A stretch of 64,000 nucleotides of DNA from Marsupella aquatica. Taxonomy: Eukaryota > Marchantiophyta. A program made the translations under genes and the position numbers. The stretch is taken from NCBI GenBank assembly GCA_973895155.1, contig OZ316891.1, positions 9,238,001-9,302,000 on the forward strand, in the 5' to 3' direction. The notes under the pieces were generated by a model, which was not told the DNA's origin, made no database searches, and worked only from the letters and a program-made list of their open reading frames with translations. Within the stretch, counting starts at the first letter, position 1. Each line of letters begins with the position of its first letter. This document shows, one piece after another, positions 1-11,488 of this stretch.

Positions 1-105
1 TACACACAGAATTCAGTGCCTTGCAACCAGTAGTATGTATGTCACCTTTCTGGAATCATCTGGGGTGTGAGAGCTCACATCTTCACAATATGTTTGAGAA
101 AGCAG

Positions 106-1474
106 ATCCAGGCACATCGGGCCCCATTAGCAGCAATGGCACTCTCTGCTGACGGGTTTCTTCTTGCAACTGCATCAGAGCAGGGAACAGTCATTCGTGT
201 TCATGTCATCCCTCAGGCATCAAAGGTATGGCTGTGGTGATTTTGGAAGGGTCTTGACTAATGCTCTTTTGCAACATGAGTCTTTTACACGATGTACTCC
301 GACAACTGGTCATGTTGCTGGAGTTGCAAATCTCCTGATCAAGTGGTCCGCCAGCTTCTGGAGATATTGACACAAGAATAGGGGTCCTGTGCAGGCTTTC
401 ACCTTTCGAAGGGGCAGCTATCCAAGCGCAATCTATTCTCTTTCATTTGGTCCCCCGTCTCAATACCCACAACTACTGGCTGCCAACAGCGCATCTGGGA
501 CAGTACATATATTCAGGCTAGACACCATGGAAAGACTGCGGTACTTGGAAATGCCTAATCCTATTGAAGTTCTGCCAGTTACTGTGCTCAGTTTAGTTTC
601 AACGGAACAAGGGTCTCCCATGTTCTCCATAGCTTAGTCTTAAATGAGTACCCTAGTAATACTTTCAAATATAGCGAGATGGAGATGGCCCTCTTCTGAT
701 GTTGCCTGTGTAAATGAGGGGCTTAGTGTGTAGTCTGTTGGTTTGTCATCATGAAGTAGATGTTGAACAGATTTCTTTGTCGTTAATACCCAGAGAAAAT
801 TCAGCTTCCAGCTAACTGGTATACATTGATACTGTTCTCAGCAACCGCTCGGCCTCGGGTTTACTTTCAGCAGTGATCCCAGATTCCATGACTGACATGG
901 TTGACTCAGAGCGCTGCTTTATCACGATACACAATGGGTTTCCTCCAGGGGTTAGAAGGTATGCTTTGTCAATAGTAGAGTGAAATATAAAGAGGAAGGT
1001 TGTTTTTCCCGCACATTTTGCTTCCCTACGGAGTCTTGACCAGTTGGGATCTTGCTACTGTCCTACTTCTTAATGTGGGCTTTTTATGTGGTAACTCATA
1101 GATTGGTTACTTGTTTGTAGCTACTGCGCAATAGCAGCCCATCCTGAAGAAGTTGGAGATGATGGACAACCAATCACACCAAGATCCAGCAATAAGTATG
1201 TTGTTTTGTTTGACGAGGGCTGGTGTAAATTTTGGACTGCTTAAAATTTTGGCTTCTTTCAGTAGATTGCTTTATCAGATGTCAGACGAATGTTGGTCAT
1301 CATCATTCTGTTGTTGATGCTTGCAGGGCAAGGGTTCTCGTGGTGACATCAAATGGATACTTCCATGAATATTGGGTGACTGTGGGTTCTGGGCGCGAAG
1401 GTTCCTGCACACTGGAGAAAGAGTGTGCCCTGTTGACGAGTTCTTCCGACCAAATATTTGCTCATTTTGTTTGA
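106..1474 (+). CDS. ATG18: ATG18b-type autophagy PROPPIN, 3' part of gene (5' end outside window)
   Basis: Five phase-compatible exons: 106-225, 395-540, 842-958, 1121-1195, 1327-1474 (TGA). They encode about 201 C-terminal residues of a WD40 beta-propeller that binds PI3P and acts in autophagosome formation with ATG2. The first exon reads IQAHRAPLAAMALS then ATASEQGTVIRVH, typical of the family. The second opens with AFTFRRGSYPSAIYSLSFG; the FRRG phosphoinositide-binding motif lies at 404-415. The tail LVVTSNGYFHEYWV followed by a short end matches the short plant subfamily (ATG18b-like), not the long ATG18f/g/h forms. Reading frame stays open upstream of 106, but the AG at 104-105 makes that the likely acceptor. 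The gene converges on the RsmD-like gene. Subfamily assignment is from memory of plant ATG18b; family assignment is secure. Confidence 0.9.
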
Positions 1475-2892
1475 CCTGTCGCAAACCAATGACAGTACCT
1501 CAATGCACATGGGTCGGGGTATCTGAGGTTTATATGGCATGTATATAACATTCTCTGTGTATATTATCAGCAACAGGTGCGTTGGTGGTGCGAAATGGCC
1601 AGCCGGTAGAGCACAAACAACTGTAGAAAGGGCAGCAAGTTTCTAAATGGAAACCTCGGCCACTTGTGTACATTTACATATACACAAATCAATAGGATCT
1701 GTAGTGCATGGTAAGGTTTAATATTTCCTTGAATGGAGAATACAAGGAAACTCCCGCTTCGAGGAGATGGGACTAGTAGGCTATGATATATCCCTAGGTT
1801 GGGAGGCCGGAATTCCCCTTCCAATCCCAGTGTGGGGTCCTCCCACTCCTGGCTACTTGATTGTTACCAACTTCGAAAAATTAATGAAATCTCTTGCGTA
1901 GTCATCTTTCTTCATTCAAGCAAAACTTCTGCCACTCTAATTCCATGGGAGTGGACTTGTACTTCTAAATATTTGTTAAATATTTGTTATTCCAACCCTA
2001 GTCTCCATTGTACACGCCTTGTGACTATTTAAAGCTATTCCAGTTCCAGGAACAAGAATTTCATTGTTGTCAATGGAAAGATGTAGTGTGGAGAGTTTGG
2101 CCGATGGATTGCAGCTCGGGTAAAGAGCTTTTGGTAAATTGTTTAAGTTTGGGGCCAACAGAAAATTAGTTTGTGCAAAATTATGCAGTCATAGAAATGC
2201 TATGGGCACAATTCACCCTGTGATTGTAAATTGGTTCGTGCTCATGCAATGCAGAAAAGGTTGATTGTGGATCGGAAGTCTACCTTGAGAAAGTAGGGTG
2301 TCATTAACCCTGAGCCTTATTCTCGATCTGCCAAACTTAACTTGAGCATCACTCACGCTATCGGGCAGCTTCCTAATCCTCCTCAGTCCCTTGGTGGGGT
2401 TTTGCGGCCAATTACATAATTCCGTGCAGGCAAGCACTTCCGACTCCTGGTCGATGAAAAGCAACGGTGAGGCTAGGAATTTCAACCTCACTTTACAGAT
2501 CTTAGTAGAAAAGGGATAATAGACCCCTCACTAAATAAATGAGTATTTGGTAGCAATACAAAATACATTTGTCACCTCCATCCTTAGCGGACATCAAATG
2601 GACGTCCACAGGTCAAACCGCCGGTCCCTGCTTCTCCTTTTTGTAATGTGGAGTACACGAATTGAAGGTCAACTCTCGTTGAACAAGACCTCTCAGAAAT
2701 CCTACTATAGTCCCAGTAGGATCTTTGTTCCTCTGTTTGATGAACATTGCCTGAACTTAGATTCGACGCTGTTTGACCACAACCTTCAAAAGACTTACAT
2801 CTGTCATGTTGCAAACCGTCCAACGCTGGCAATCATCCAGAGACCCCCAGGAAAAGACACGATCTATCAATTATGTTTTGACACAGAAATTG
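1475..2892. other. Convergent intergenic spacer
   Basis: This spacer lies between the ATG18 stop and the stop of the oppositely oriented RsmD-like gene, so it should hold the 3' UTRs of both. I see no conserved coding sequence. The longest open frame (2547-2960, +) has no recognisable motif and overlaps the last exon of the opposite gene. Confidence 0.6.
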
Positions 2893-5800
2893 TTAAATTC
2901 CACTTGTGCCCCGTTTCACCTTCGGCTGATCCCTCTCTAACCAGTCTGGACCATAGATAGCAACATTGGTCCGCCCATATCTTCTGTCCTTGATCTGAAA
3001 AAGTATCAGCACAATAGTAAGTAAGTATTCAAGCAAATCGCAACGCCTCCGGGATTCATAAACAAAAAAGAAACTACATGATGAACAAGAACCTTGAGAC
3101 AGAACAAACCTTAATAAGTGCGCCACACGAATCAGGCATCTCATTCTTGGATTTTAGCGGATACTCCACAACCTGGACAACCACAAGATTCTAGGAGAGG
3201 TAAGCATGTGCCAGTCAAAGGACACTTAGTATGATGTTGATTTGTTTAATCTTACTTGTCCCTGATGTGTCAGATCAAGTGAAGTGCGTATCACTGCGAG
3301 GAAACTTTGTTCATGATTCTTCTAACGGCACAGTGAAAAAGTCACGCTACACAGAAAGACACAATACTAGACATGCCTCCCTTACACCACCGCCATCCTT
3401 CAATGGAACCCCTGAGATTGAAACAAACTCACCATAAACGTGTCTTCTTTCAATAGCGGTGATGCAGAAAGCTGCGCCATCAGCTGTGTGTACGAGACTG
3501 CTTCATATGGGGGGGTCACACTGACATAATCAAATGGACCACCAAAAACTTCGGCTGCAGTATACAAAACAGATGCAAAGGGTCAAAGGTGGACCATTTG
3601 AATCTGCGTTAGTCCGGCCAGCTGTACTGGTTATTGACACTAATTGTAGCCTCTTGGCCATTCGCGTACTACAAAAAGTTTGATTTACGGTGATGGGACC
3701 TATTGCTCTTGTGTTGTTAGACCACCCTGCAACGAAAGAACTGGATCCTAATTGGATGATGACATTGTTGGAAAACAAATTCTTACCCCCGCGTTTTGAG
3801 GCTTGTTCAAGCAAGGTCTCGACCTTGGATGTATGTATTACTGTTTGATTGTGACAGTTTGTGTCCTCAAGATTAGGGCGTAGTACATTAGTGATCACCC
3901 ACGGATCCATTTCCACAAAATGTGCTTCCTGACATGCAAGCAACAGAAACTCCGGACTAGTCGCGAATGTACAACCGATATCCAATCTCATACTTAACGT
4001 GAGACTTAGAGCAACAGAACTTGAGCAAAATAAAGCCAATGCTGAACAAAGCTCTGTCCCATGCCACGCAAGAAGTTCCAACAATGAGTCCTAGTTCAAC
4101 TGTAATGATCAACTTCCAAAGCTCTATATTCCGTACAATATAACATCATTCAACCCTAACGACAACCCTTGCTTCAACACGTCAACAACGATTTTTCAAA
4201 GGAGTTTAGTTCAACAGCAAAGTACACATAAGAGACTTTCCCACTGGATTTAGGACCTTACAAACATTAGAAAAAGCTTTCATCAAGCTAAGAAAAGACT
4301 TACTGCACAACAACCTCTGCTCATAGCCTCAATGGCAACTGAACCTGTGCCACTGTAGAGGTCCAACCATCGCCCTGATGGAGAGCTTGGATTCCAACTA
4401 TCCAGAGACTGTTGACAAACAACGTATATCAGACGATATCTGCGTATTTCTTTGCAACCAAAATTTTGAGACTTTAGTGCTCAAAGGTAACTGAGAAATT
4501 GGTTTGTCGGAGGAGGACCAAATTTTGACTGCTCCACGGATCACCCATGTAAAATTGTGACTTCATACTCGGTTCAACAGTTCTGTACTAGAACAAAATA
4601 TGATACCTTAAGGATGTCGAAGACAGCCCCTCGCACCACTTCCATCATTGGCCGTACTTTGGCATCAGCGGGAGATGTGAGCTTCTTTCCAGCACATCTT
4701 CCTGCCATTACCTGCAACACACGCGGATACTTGGAGAGATTCACAACTGGGACCATAATATTGTGTCGCAGGATTCAGTTGGTTTTGGTTCTTCAAGGCT
4801 TACAAGAGACAGAGCTTTTTCGAAACACAGGGTTGACACGATTGCCGATTGATAGGTCAGACAGTACTGTTTGCCAACAAATTAATCAAGACAGACGCCC
4901 TTCAAATGTATGAATTCTCTTTGCTTTGCTGCCGAAGGGCAATCATTATTCATCTCCTATGGAAAATGACTATAGCTTAGCGATTTCTTTTCACGGTCGT
5001 TGAAGAGATCAGTACCTTCAACAGCTTATGAGTGGCTCTCGGAGGTTCTACTGGAGTCTTGTCGACAATCGCCCTTTTTGTGCGTCGTACACTCTGAAGT
5101 TGTTGCTTCAATCTCACTGGCATTTGAACGCCAGCAACCTCCATCATCTGTATGTTCAAAATATCGAAATCAACCTTAGATGCAATGATCAGCAACACAA
5201 TTACAACATTATTGATGCTTACCGATAATTGCCAATTCATCTACAAGATCTTGTTCCATGTTAAATAAAAATAAATACAGAATGTAAAAGTCTACCAAAC
5301 CCTGGTGACCATTATAGCGTGATGAAAACTTGTGGAGGAAACTCGTTCACGCAGGTATAGTTGGCAGAAATCTCCTACTTTGTTCCAACATGGCGATAAA
5401 GGTTTGTAAAGAGACCAGCCTCCAAATAATCCCAATCTCCTAACGCAAGAATAGGCATTTTCGCCTGACAGAAGAGAAGACCTGTTCGCAGTTTCAATAA
5501 AACAGGAGCAATAATATGCAAAAACACTCACCTCTTCAGAGGCTGCAAAATCGACCTTCCAACCATCATCGATGGTATAAATATCCTCTTCTCTCATGTC
5601 TGTGCGGTTTCCCTTGGTTTGGTCTCTGCCATCCTCTTTGTCTCTCCCTGAGCCTGAATGAAATTATAGTGAAAGGATTGACAAAGAGTTCGGACGGAGC
5701 ACAGGGTCCAAATCTCAGTACGAACGTCGGAGAGAGTTTTGCCTAGCCGAAAGTGAGCTTAGGTCCCTATTTATGAATGTCAGCCCTGTTCAGTAAGGTA

Positions 5801-5945
5801 GATGGCAGATTAATGTCCGAAACTTACTTGTCCCAGTCGTTGCAGGTCGTTGCGAAGCACATCGTGAAGTAACACTGGTTGCAAGAGTAGAACTAGAAAG
5901 GCCACATAAGGTTCTCCTTCCTTCAGATGTCCAGGCGTGGACCCT
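2893..5945 (-). CDS. RsmD-like 16S rRNA (guanine-N2) methyltransferase, probably plastid; first exon not located
   Basis: Nine exons in transcript order: 5945(open)-5828, 5653-5532, 5147-5016, 4711-4607, 4408-4304, 3928-3787, 3554-3433, 3190-3110, 2994-2893 (TAA). All junctions are GT-AG and in phase. The protein contains VMAGRCAGKKL and RPMMEVVRGAVFDIL (RsmD N-terminal signature), LDLYSGTGSVAIEAMSRG (SAM motif I), EAHFVEMDPW, FDYVSVTPPYEAVSY (motif IV region) and DRRYGRTNVAIYG. This family methylates bacterial-type 16S rRNA in the small-subunit head. The most upstream exon is Ser/Thr/Arg-rich, like a plastid transit peptide. It has an in-frame stop at 5946-5948 and no ATG, so the start codon must lie in an unidentified upstream exon. 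The catalytic tetrapeptide reads TPPY rather than the usual bacterial [DN]PP[YF]; I recall the same in other plant homologues. The body is secure, the 5' end is not. Confidence 0.87.
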
Positions 5946-5948
5946 TCA

Positions 5949-6815
5949 AATACATGCACGGGGAATTAGGACAAGACCCTCCACGACGGCAATTTTATCC
6001 CTCGTATTATAATCTACACCCATTATGAAACCCTTTTTGAATGATCTTACAGCTTGAAGACTGGCATTATAGAGATCCGATTGTCTCATCCGACAGTCCT
6101 TCACTGTAGATTGTCAAGTTTGAGTGTTGTGTCTGCACAGTTAAGATCCGCTTCCAACGAGAGCTTTTTATTTTCTTTTTTTGAACAGAACCTCACCAAA
6201 GAGGTATCACGAAATAGAGGATCCCATGAGCAGCGCATCTAGTTTACATCACAAAGTTGGGATTCTTGAAGGGAATTCTTCAAGGAACCCAAATCTCGGA
6301 TGGAAAATCATCTTCTTTTTAGTGGAAATTTGAATTACAGAACAAGCAATAGAATCCATCGTTCTCAAGAATTTTTTCCCTATTTCGTGCGTAAAAGTCC
6401 CGGCCATGGAAATTCACTTGAAGGAAGGACACGATGCAGTCCTCAGAAGAAATTCCGTTGAACATTTGTAGCTAGGTTTCCTTTCCAGTGGCACCCTACA
6501 GAGCTAAATGCAACACGCAGCGTACCTGACAGACAGCGGCAACGCAGAGCAGCAGAACGGAGAGAGGTGCAGCATGGCAAATTTCTCTGGTCCTGCCATG
6601 GCAATGCCTTGAACTTGAGGATGCACGGGCATCGCATGCCCCACATCCACCAGCCTTGCAAAATGAGTCACTACAAAAGCCGTTTGCTATGATTGTAATG
6701 AGCGTGCGGTGGTGTTGTGCACATCTTGCTTCCTTTTCCGTAGAAGCTATTGAGGTCTGAATCTTAAACCCTTGGACCGTAAACCCTTGAACCCGTCCCG
6801 AGTGGGGACCTTGTA
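5949..6815. other. Probable 5' region of the RsmD-like gene
   Basis: This stretch lies upstream of the last identified RsmD-like exon and should contain its first exon, first intron and promoter. A minus-strand open frame at 6443-6661 is Arg/Cys/Ser-rich but starts with TTG and has no verified splice connection, so I do not annotate it as coding. Confidence 0.35.
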
Positions 6816-7150
6816 GGCTTCTTCATAAAAAGGATCTTTCTTGAAACCAAAGCGTTCCATGATCATCGAAGATTTTTTAATCATTTTGGAGACTACAACT
6901 TTGGAGTGAGAGGCTGGGGCTTCTTGGGCTTCTTCATAAAAAGGATCTTTCTTGAAACCAAAGCTGTTCCATGATCATCGAAGATTTTTTAATCATTTTG
7001 GAGACTACAACTTTGGAGTGAGAGGCTGGGGCTTCTTGGGCTTCTTCATAAAAAGGATCTTTCTTGAAACCAAAGCTGTTCCATGATCATCGAAGATTTT
7101 TTAATCATTTTGGAGACTACAACTTTGGAGTGAGAGGCTGGGGCTTCTTG
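6816..7150. repeat. Tandem repeat, three copies of a 111-112 bp unit
   Basis: Nearly identical units begin at about 6816, 6927 and 7039. Each carries GGCTTCTTCATAAAAAGG, CATGATCATCGAAG and GACTACAACTTTGGAGTGAG. The first copy lacks one base (AAGCGTTCC versus AAGCTGTTCC), which explains the 111 to 112 bp shift. Near-identity indicates a recent duplication. Confidence 0.95.
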
Positions 7151-7186
7151 GGACATCAGAGGTTTCAATCCCAACAGGTTTGGCTT

Positions 7187-7256
7187 CGGGACCCTCCTTT
7201 GCGGTTTGCTTAGGAGCTTTTCGGGACCCTCCTTTGCGGTTTACTTAGGAGCTTTT
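7187..7256. repeat. 35-bp direct tandem duplication
   Basis: Two copies, 7187-7221 and 7222-7256, share CGGGACCCTCCTTTGCGGTT and differ by about one base (GCTTAGG versus ACTTAGG). They sit directly after the 111-bp array. Confidence 0.9.
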
Positions 7257-7369
7257 CAGATCTCCAGTTCACTAGAGTGTTAGCCTTCAGGGCTCCTTTG
7301 TAGGTTACTTTTGTTGTCTTTGTTCCTTCATGGGGCTTTTGGTTGGGAACCCCTCTGCTTGTTTTTCTT

Positions 7370-7690
7370 GTGGCCATTTTCCCTCTTTTTCTCCCCTTCA
7401 TTGGGTTGCTTTGCCTTTGGGATCTTGTCCCCCAGTTGGGTGTTTTTTGCCCTTGGGCACTGTGATATATCTTAGGCATCCAACCCATTGCATCTGAGCA
7501 CAAAAAGTATAAAGTAGTTGAAGCCATGGTTTTTGTGGGATACTCCTTGACTTGTTGGGCCTCTTTGGTCTTCTCGGGGTCTTTCCCTTTCCCCACTTAT
7601 TGGGTTCTTTTGCCTTTGGGACCATCTCTCCCTGTTCAGAGTTCCTGTCTTTTTGGCAGTGTGATGTATAGCCATGACAGGTGTTTGGCG
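7370..7690. repeat. Diverged direct repeat pair, probable transposon relic
   Basis: About 7385-7480 and 7585-7680 are diverged copies of each other. Both contain ATTGGGTT, TTTGCCTTTGGGA and GGCA(C/G)TGTGAT(A/G)TAT. Minus-strand open frames across them (7210-7596 and neighbours) are Lys/Gly/Pro-rich and reflect this low-complexity composition, not a recognisable protein. Confidence 0.6.
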
Positions 7691-7759
7691 CTCATGTTGA
7701 AAGACTATATTCAAAGCCAGACCACTCTTCCTTGAAGTCAGCTTTCGGTTTGAAAGCAC

Positions 7760-8870
7760 AAAATAGCTAGCTCAAACTTTGGACTTTTTATTTAAAGGAT
7801 AGTATAATAAAAAACATTCCATTTAAATTGTCAGGTAGATGTGATGTTTTACGGACAACTTTGGGCTCTTTCCTATCCAAATTCATGAAATAATAATATA
7901 AGGTATGATGATGAGATCATAAGGAGCACTATTTAGGAGCACTTAGGACAATCATCACTCATTTGTTTTTCAAGACTTTTGTTTAATGTTCTTTAAACCA
8001 CAACTGCTCATATTGGGAGAAGTGTCCAAAGACTTCTCCCATTTTCCTCATTCCACTCACTTCTTTCCTCTAAGATGCCAGTCTGTTCCACTTATGTGGG
8101 AAAAATTTACTGTTAATAGTGAAACTTGGATCCTATGGGAAATAGGGAACACATAACTACAACTGTAGGGAAGCCAAGTTGCAAGAGACAGCAATTGACC
8201 ACAAAAGAGTAATTTTCACTTCACATTGAAAAAAGAGAAAAAGGACCAATTTTCTGAAATGGTCCAAAGAAAGTACAAAGGAGATAAAGTAAACCAGAAA
8301 ATAAAGAGTACATACAGCAAAAGAAGAGGGCAAATGCAAACCCCCAAAACCTAGAAAGACCAATAAAGGAGAAATTAAAATTCTATCTCCGGGGAAGTGT
8401 GTGATGTTATGATCTCCATTTAGTTTTGTAACTAAGTCTCCAAGTGTAACATGGACGTCCTCTAATATATGGGGCTCTAAGGGGGCAAGCCTTTGCTGCT
8501 GCATACTAATACCACTACTAGAGATCTATGATGAATCACTCAGGCTTGATCACATTGTAACATCACTGAAATCCATTGCCAAAAGCGCTTTGTCAAAATG
8601 GTCCTGTGGAATGAGCCCGTGATTGAATGTCTTCCTCGAGCTGCCTGTCAAAGAAGCCCATTGAACTGATGATAGAGTCTACCAAATATCTCAAATAGCA
8701 AGGCGGAGAAACGCATTTCAATAGCGAGGCGATGATGCTTGTGCTCCATATTTTCTCACCTTTTGCCGTCGGGCCCCATGTTGCCACTATCCCAATGATA
8801 TCTTGACACAAAGGGTTGGTTCTAGAGTGGCTGCAGATTTCCTTTTGAGAGAGGATTAATGCACAAATCA
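7760..8870. other. Gene-free stretch with one dispersed-repeat copy
   Basis: No protein family is recognisable. About 8200-8370 is purine-rich and carries GGGCAAATGCAAAC followed by CCCCCAAAACCTAGAAAGAC. Related sequence recurs near 24.05-24.13 kb and 27.45-27.54 kb, so it is a dispersed repeat. A minus-strand frame at 8593-8871 has no ATG start and no known domain. Confidence 0.5.
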
Positions 8871-8876
8871 CCTATT

Positions 8877-9075
8877 GTCAATCACTTCTCCAATTTGTTC
8901 AGAGGATTGGCCAAAACTATGCACAATCAGCTCAGTGTGAACAACATCATGGGCTCATGAATCACTCCTCCAATTTCTTCTGAGGATTCGCAGACAATGC
9001 ACAATCATCTCAGTATGGTGCGAATGTTGCCCTCATCAATCACTCCTCCAATTTGTTCAGAGGATTCGCCAACAC
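8877..9075. repeat. About 80-bp repeat, three diverged copies spanning the HD gene stop codon
   Basis: Copies start near 8878, 8957 and 9036. Each carries (T/G)AATCACT(C/T)CTCCAATTT and TTC(A/T)GAGGATT, and the first two share TGCACAATCA(G/T)CTCAGT. The rightmost copy is the authentic end of the HD-domain gene, whose TGA is at 9042-9040. The other two copies follow it in the 3' UTR direction. Confidence 0.85.
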
Positions 9076-10076
9076 CCCTTCCGAGAAAGCCTTCATTCCC
9101 AGCCTCGTCGTTGACGCATACGGCTTCAGAGTGCAGTCTTTGTCAATCACTCTAGCGAAGCATCTCGACCACTTCCCCCTGGGAAACGAATTGTAGATAT
9201 CGTCGAATGTCTCCCTTGCAACCAGCTGCTGGTGTCCTCCCATATTATCTGCCATCCCAAAATCAGATCCTGACATTAGCCCTTCCTTCTCCTCTCTAGC
9301 TCCAGGCATCAAAATCAAGGCACTTACGAAGAGAACAAGCAGCACTGAAATCCTTCTTGTTTTCTCAATCTATTGCTGAAACTTCTTTCTCTCGACAAAG
9401 AGAATGAGAGGAAAGGAGCATTGAAAGCAAGGCAATTGAGAAGAGACCACGGAGAACTGAAATTATACGTGATCCTACTGCAATTCCATTGTTTGAACCT
9501 CTTCCGTCGGAAAACAGAGCAAGTTGAGAGGAAAGGGAGGAAACAGAGGGGAAATGATTCACCGAATAGAGTGGCAATCTGAATCAACTGCGTGTTTGCG
9601 CTCAAGTACCCTCTGCGGCCGACATCCTGGTGTCTGATTATCGTCTCCGCGACACTATCTCCCATCTCGGGGTCGCCTCCGTTCTCCTCCACCACCAGCT
9701 TGCGCGCAAGGAAGCCGCCGTAATACTCGAAGCTCATTTTCGTGGCAGCGATGTTTGCATCAGTCGTCCCGATGTCGTGAAGCAAGCAGCTCAAGAAGTA
9801 CGTCGTGGGATCCTCGACCAGAGACGGCCAGGCCTCGCGAAAATGCTCGAGAAGCACTGCCTCGCCGATGTAGTACACGCGCATGCTGTGGTTGTATGTC
9901 TCCGGCGAGAGCTGCGCTTTGGCGAAGGCCTGCACGGCTTGGGCGAGGGGCGACGCCGGAAGAGGGAGGGACGAGACGGAGTACACAGTGGTGGTGCTGG
10001 AGGTCAGGTTGAGCTTCAAGATGACCTCCTCCACGTCTCGGAGGACGGGCTCAAAGCCATGTTTAGTCGTCGGCAT
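9040..10076 (-). CDS. HD-domain protein of the cyanamide hydratase (Ddi2/Ddi3-like) family
   Basis: Two exons, 10076-9563 and 9248-9040 (TGA), with a 314-bp GT-AG intron that rejoins IQIATLF to DNMGGHQQLV in phase. The product is about 240 aa, the usual length for cyanamide hydratases. The ATG at 10076-10074 gives MPTTKHGFEPVLRDV, which fits the family N-terminus; the frame remains open upstream but offers only a TTG. HD metal-binding residues are H63 (in NHSMRVYYIG) and H100-D101 (in CLLHDIGTT), with a later HQDV. The C-terminal FPRGKWSRCFARVI and a Lys-Pro element also fit. Fungal members hydrate cyanamide to urea using zinc; the plant substrate is not established. No signal peptide is evident, so it is probably cytosolic. 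Family call is strong, enzymatic activity is inferred. Confidence 0.85.
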
Positions 10077-11092
10077 GGTCAGTGAGACTAGTGTGCTAGA
10101 AAACAGAAATTTGGAGGCTGGGCCGGAATGCTCCAAGATGTATAGATCAAATTGAGCAATCGGAAAGCAATCGAGCTAGCTAGAGACACTTACACACTTG
10201 ATTAGATTTTGCGAGTGATACCTGAAAGGTCTGCGGATTGACTCACTACAGTACTAGGTGGAAAGGCGTCAAGAGAGAGTTGAGCCCCGAATTCATTTGT
10301 GAAACAGTACACACTCAGTGCAGAAGATTGAGATATCGGATTCCGAATACGATATGAAGAACATTAGGTGAGTACGTTTACGCAAAGCAAGTGAGCAAAC
10401 AATCGGGCATAGATAGTACGTACTGTCTACACTATTTTCTGAGCGTCTAGTATTTAAGTCAGGAACTGGGAAGAAAGATTGGGAAGAGGCAAACTACAAA
10501 ACCCGAGTCCAGATTGGACGACCACATAAAGCCCAGAGCTCTCCTCTAATCTCACCAGACAATTGAGAAGCGTTACTCACAGAGATTTATCAGTTCAACT
10601 GGATGGAACTGTCTCCTATTCACTGGTTTAGAATGGAATTGAAAGCTGTCGTCGGAACAGCGAAGTGTTGGGTCGAGGTCGTCTCAAAAGGTGTAACAGG
10701 TCAGACAAGTAAATTGTCCGCTGCAGCTGTCAATTCGCACAGTTTGTTGTTCCTTGGATGAGACATACTCGTTTCCTGGACTGAAGTGGGCGGACAGTTT
10801 GCATTCTGGTGTTCAACGTTTCACAGTGTGACAGACACAAAAGTAAAGCTAATCAGGTATCAAACTCTGTACCACATCAGAGATGCGCGGCAATTCAACG
10901 ATTACAAATTAAGGCAGCACTTCGAGCATTGATATACCACAATTCAGATTTAGAACATATAAATACGGATCTGGCAATATGTCTTACAATTGTGAGCTTC
11001 AGATTAAACCGGAGGCAGAAAACAACGAGGGTAGTTCAGCAACTAAGGAGGTCAAGAAGATCGACTAGACAACGAAAGCATATCCTCATGTT

Positions 11093-11170
11093 GACCCACT
11101 TCCCCGACGTCATTTTGACCCTCGAAATCACAATCTGCACACGTCAGGAACGGTCAAATTTGACCCACTG
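11093..11170. promoter_or_regulatory. Cluster of W-box-like TTGACC elements including a palindrome
   Basis: TTGACC occurs three times within about 75 bp (near 11093, 11115 and 11160). One copy forms the perfect palindrome GGTCAAATTTGACC at 11152-11165. The cluster lies about 1.0 kb upstream of the HD gene ATG. TTGAC(C/T) is the core bound by plant WRKY factors. Function here is inferred only from motif density. Confidence 0.35.
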
Positions 11171-11370
11171 TGACCGCGAAAGGAAGTGAGTCATTCATAT
11201 TACACAGTTAAAATTGCTGGACTTGCATTGGTACCAGAATGGACTCTGCACTAACTTCAAATTTTTTGATTGCACTTTAACTTCAAACACGGTCCAAATT
11301 TGAAGAAGAGATATTAATAGGGCCTCGAAATATATATTATGTTGCTAGTGAAAACAAAAGGTGCCCATCC

Positions 11371-11488
11371 ACGAGAAAGTATCCGAGAGGCAAGAGACCC
11401 AATAAAAGGAAGGCCCCAAGAAAAACACCACGAGAAAGTATCCGAGAGGCAAGAGACCCAATAAAAGGAAGGCCCCAAGAAAAACACC
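11371..11488. repeat. 59-bp exact tandem duplication
   Basis: Two adjacent copies, 11371-11429 and 11430-11488, both begin ACGAGAAAGTATCCGAGAGG and run through AAGGCCCCAAGAAAAACACC. I see no difference between them. Confidence 0.95.

Noticed and set aside
2547-2960. Plus-strand 137-aa frame
   Set aside because: It overlaps the antisense of the RsmD-like last exon and spacer and shows no motif.
6443-6661. Minus-strand Arg/Ser/Cys-rich frame considered as the RsmD transit-peptide exon
   Set aside because: It starts with TTG, and I could not connect it by a convincing splice to the exon at 5945-5828.
9630-10155. Plus-strand frames of 85-151 aa opposite the HD hydratase
   Set aside because: They are antisense shadows of a GC-rich, conserved coding exon on the minus strand.
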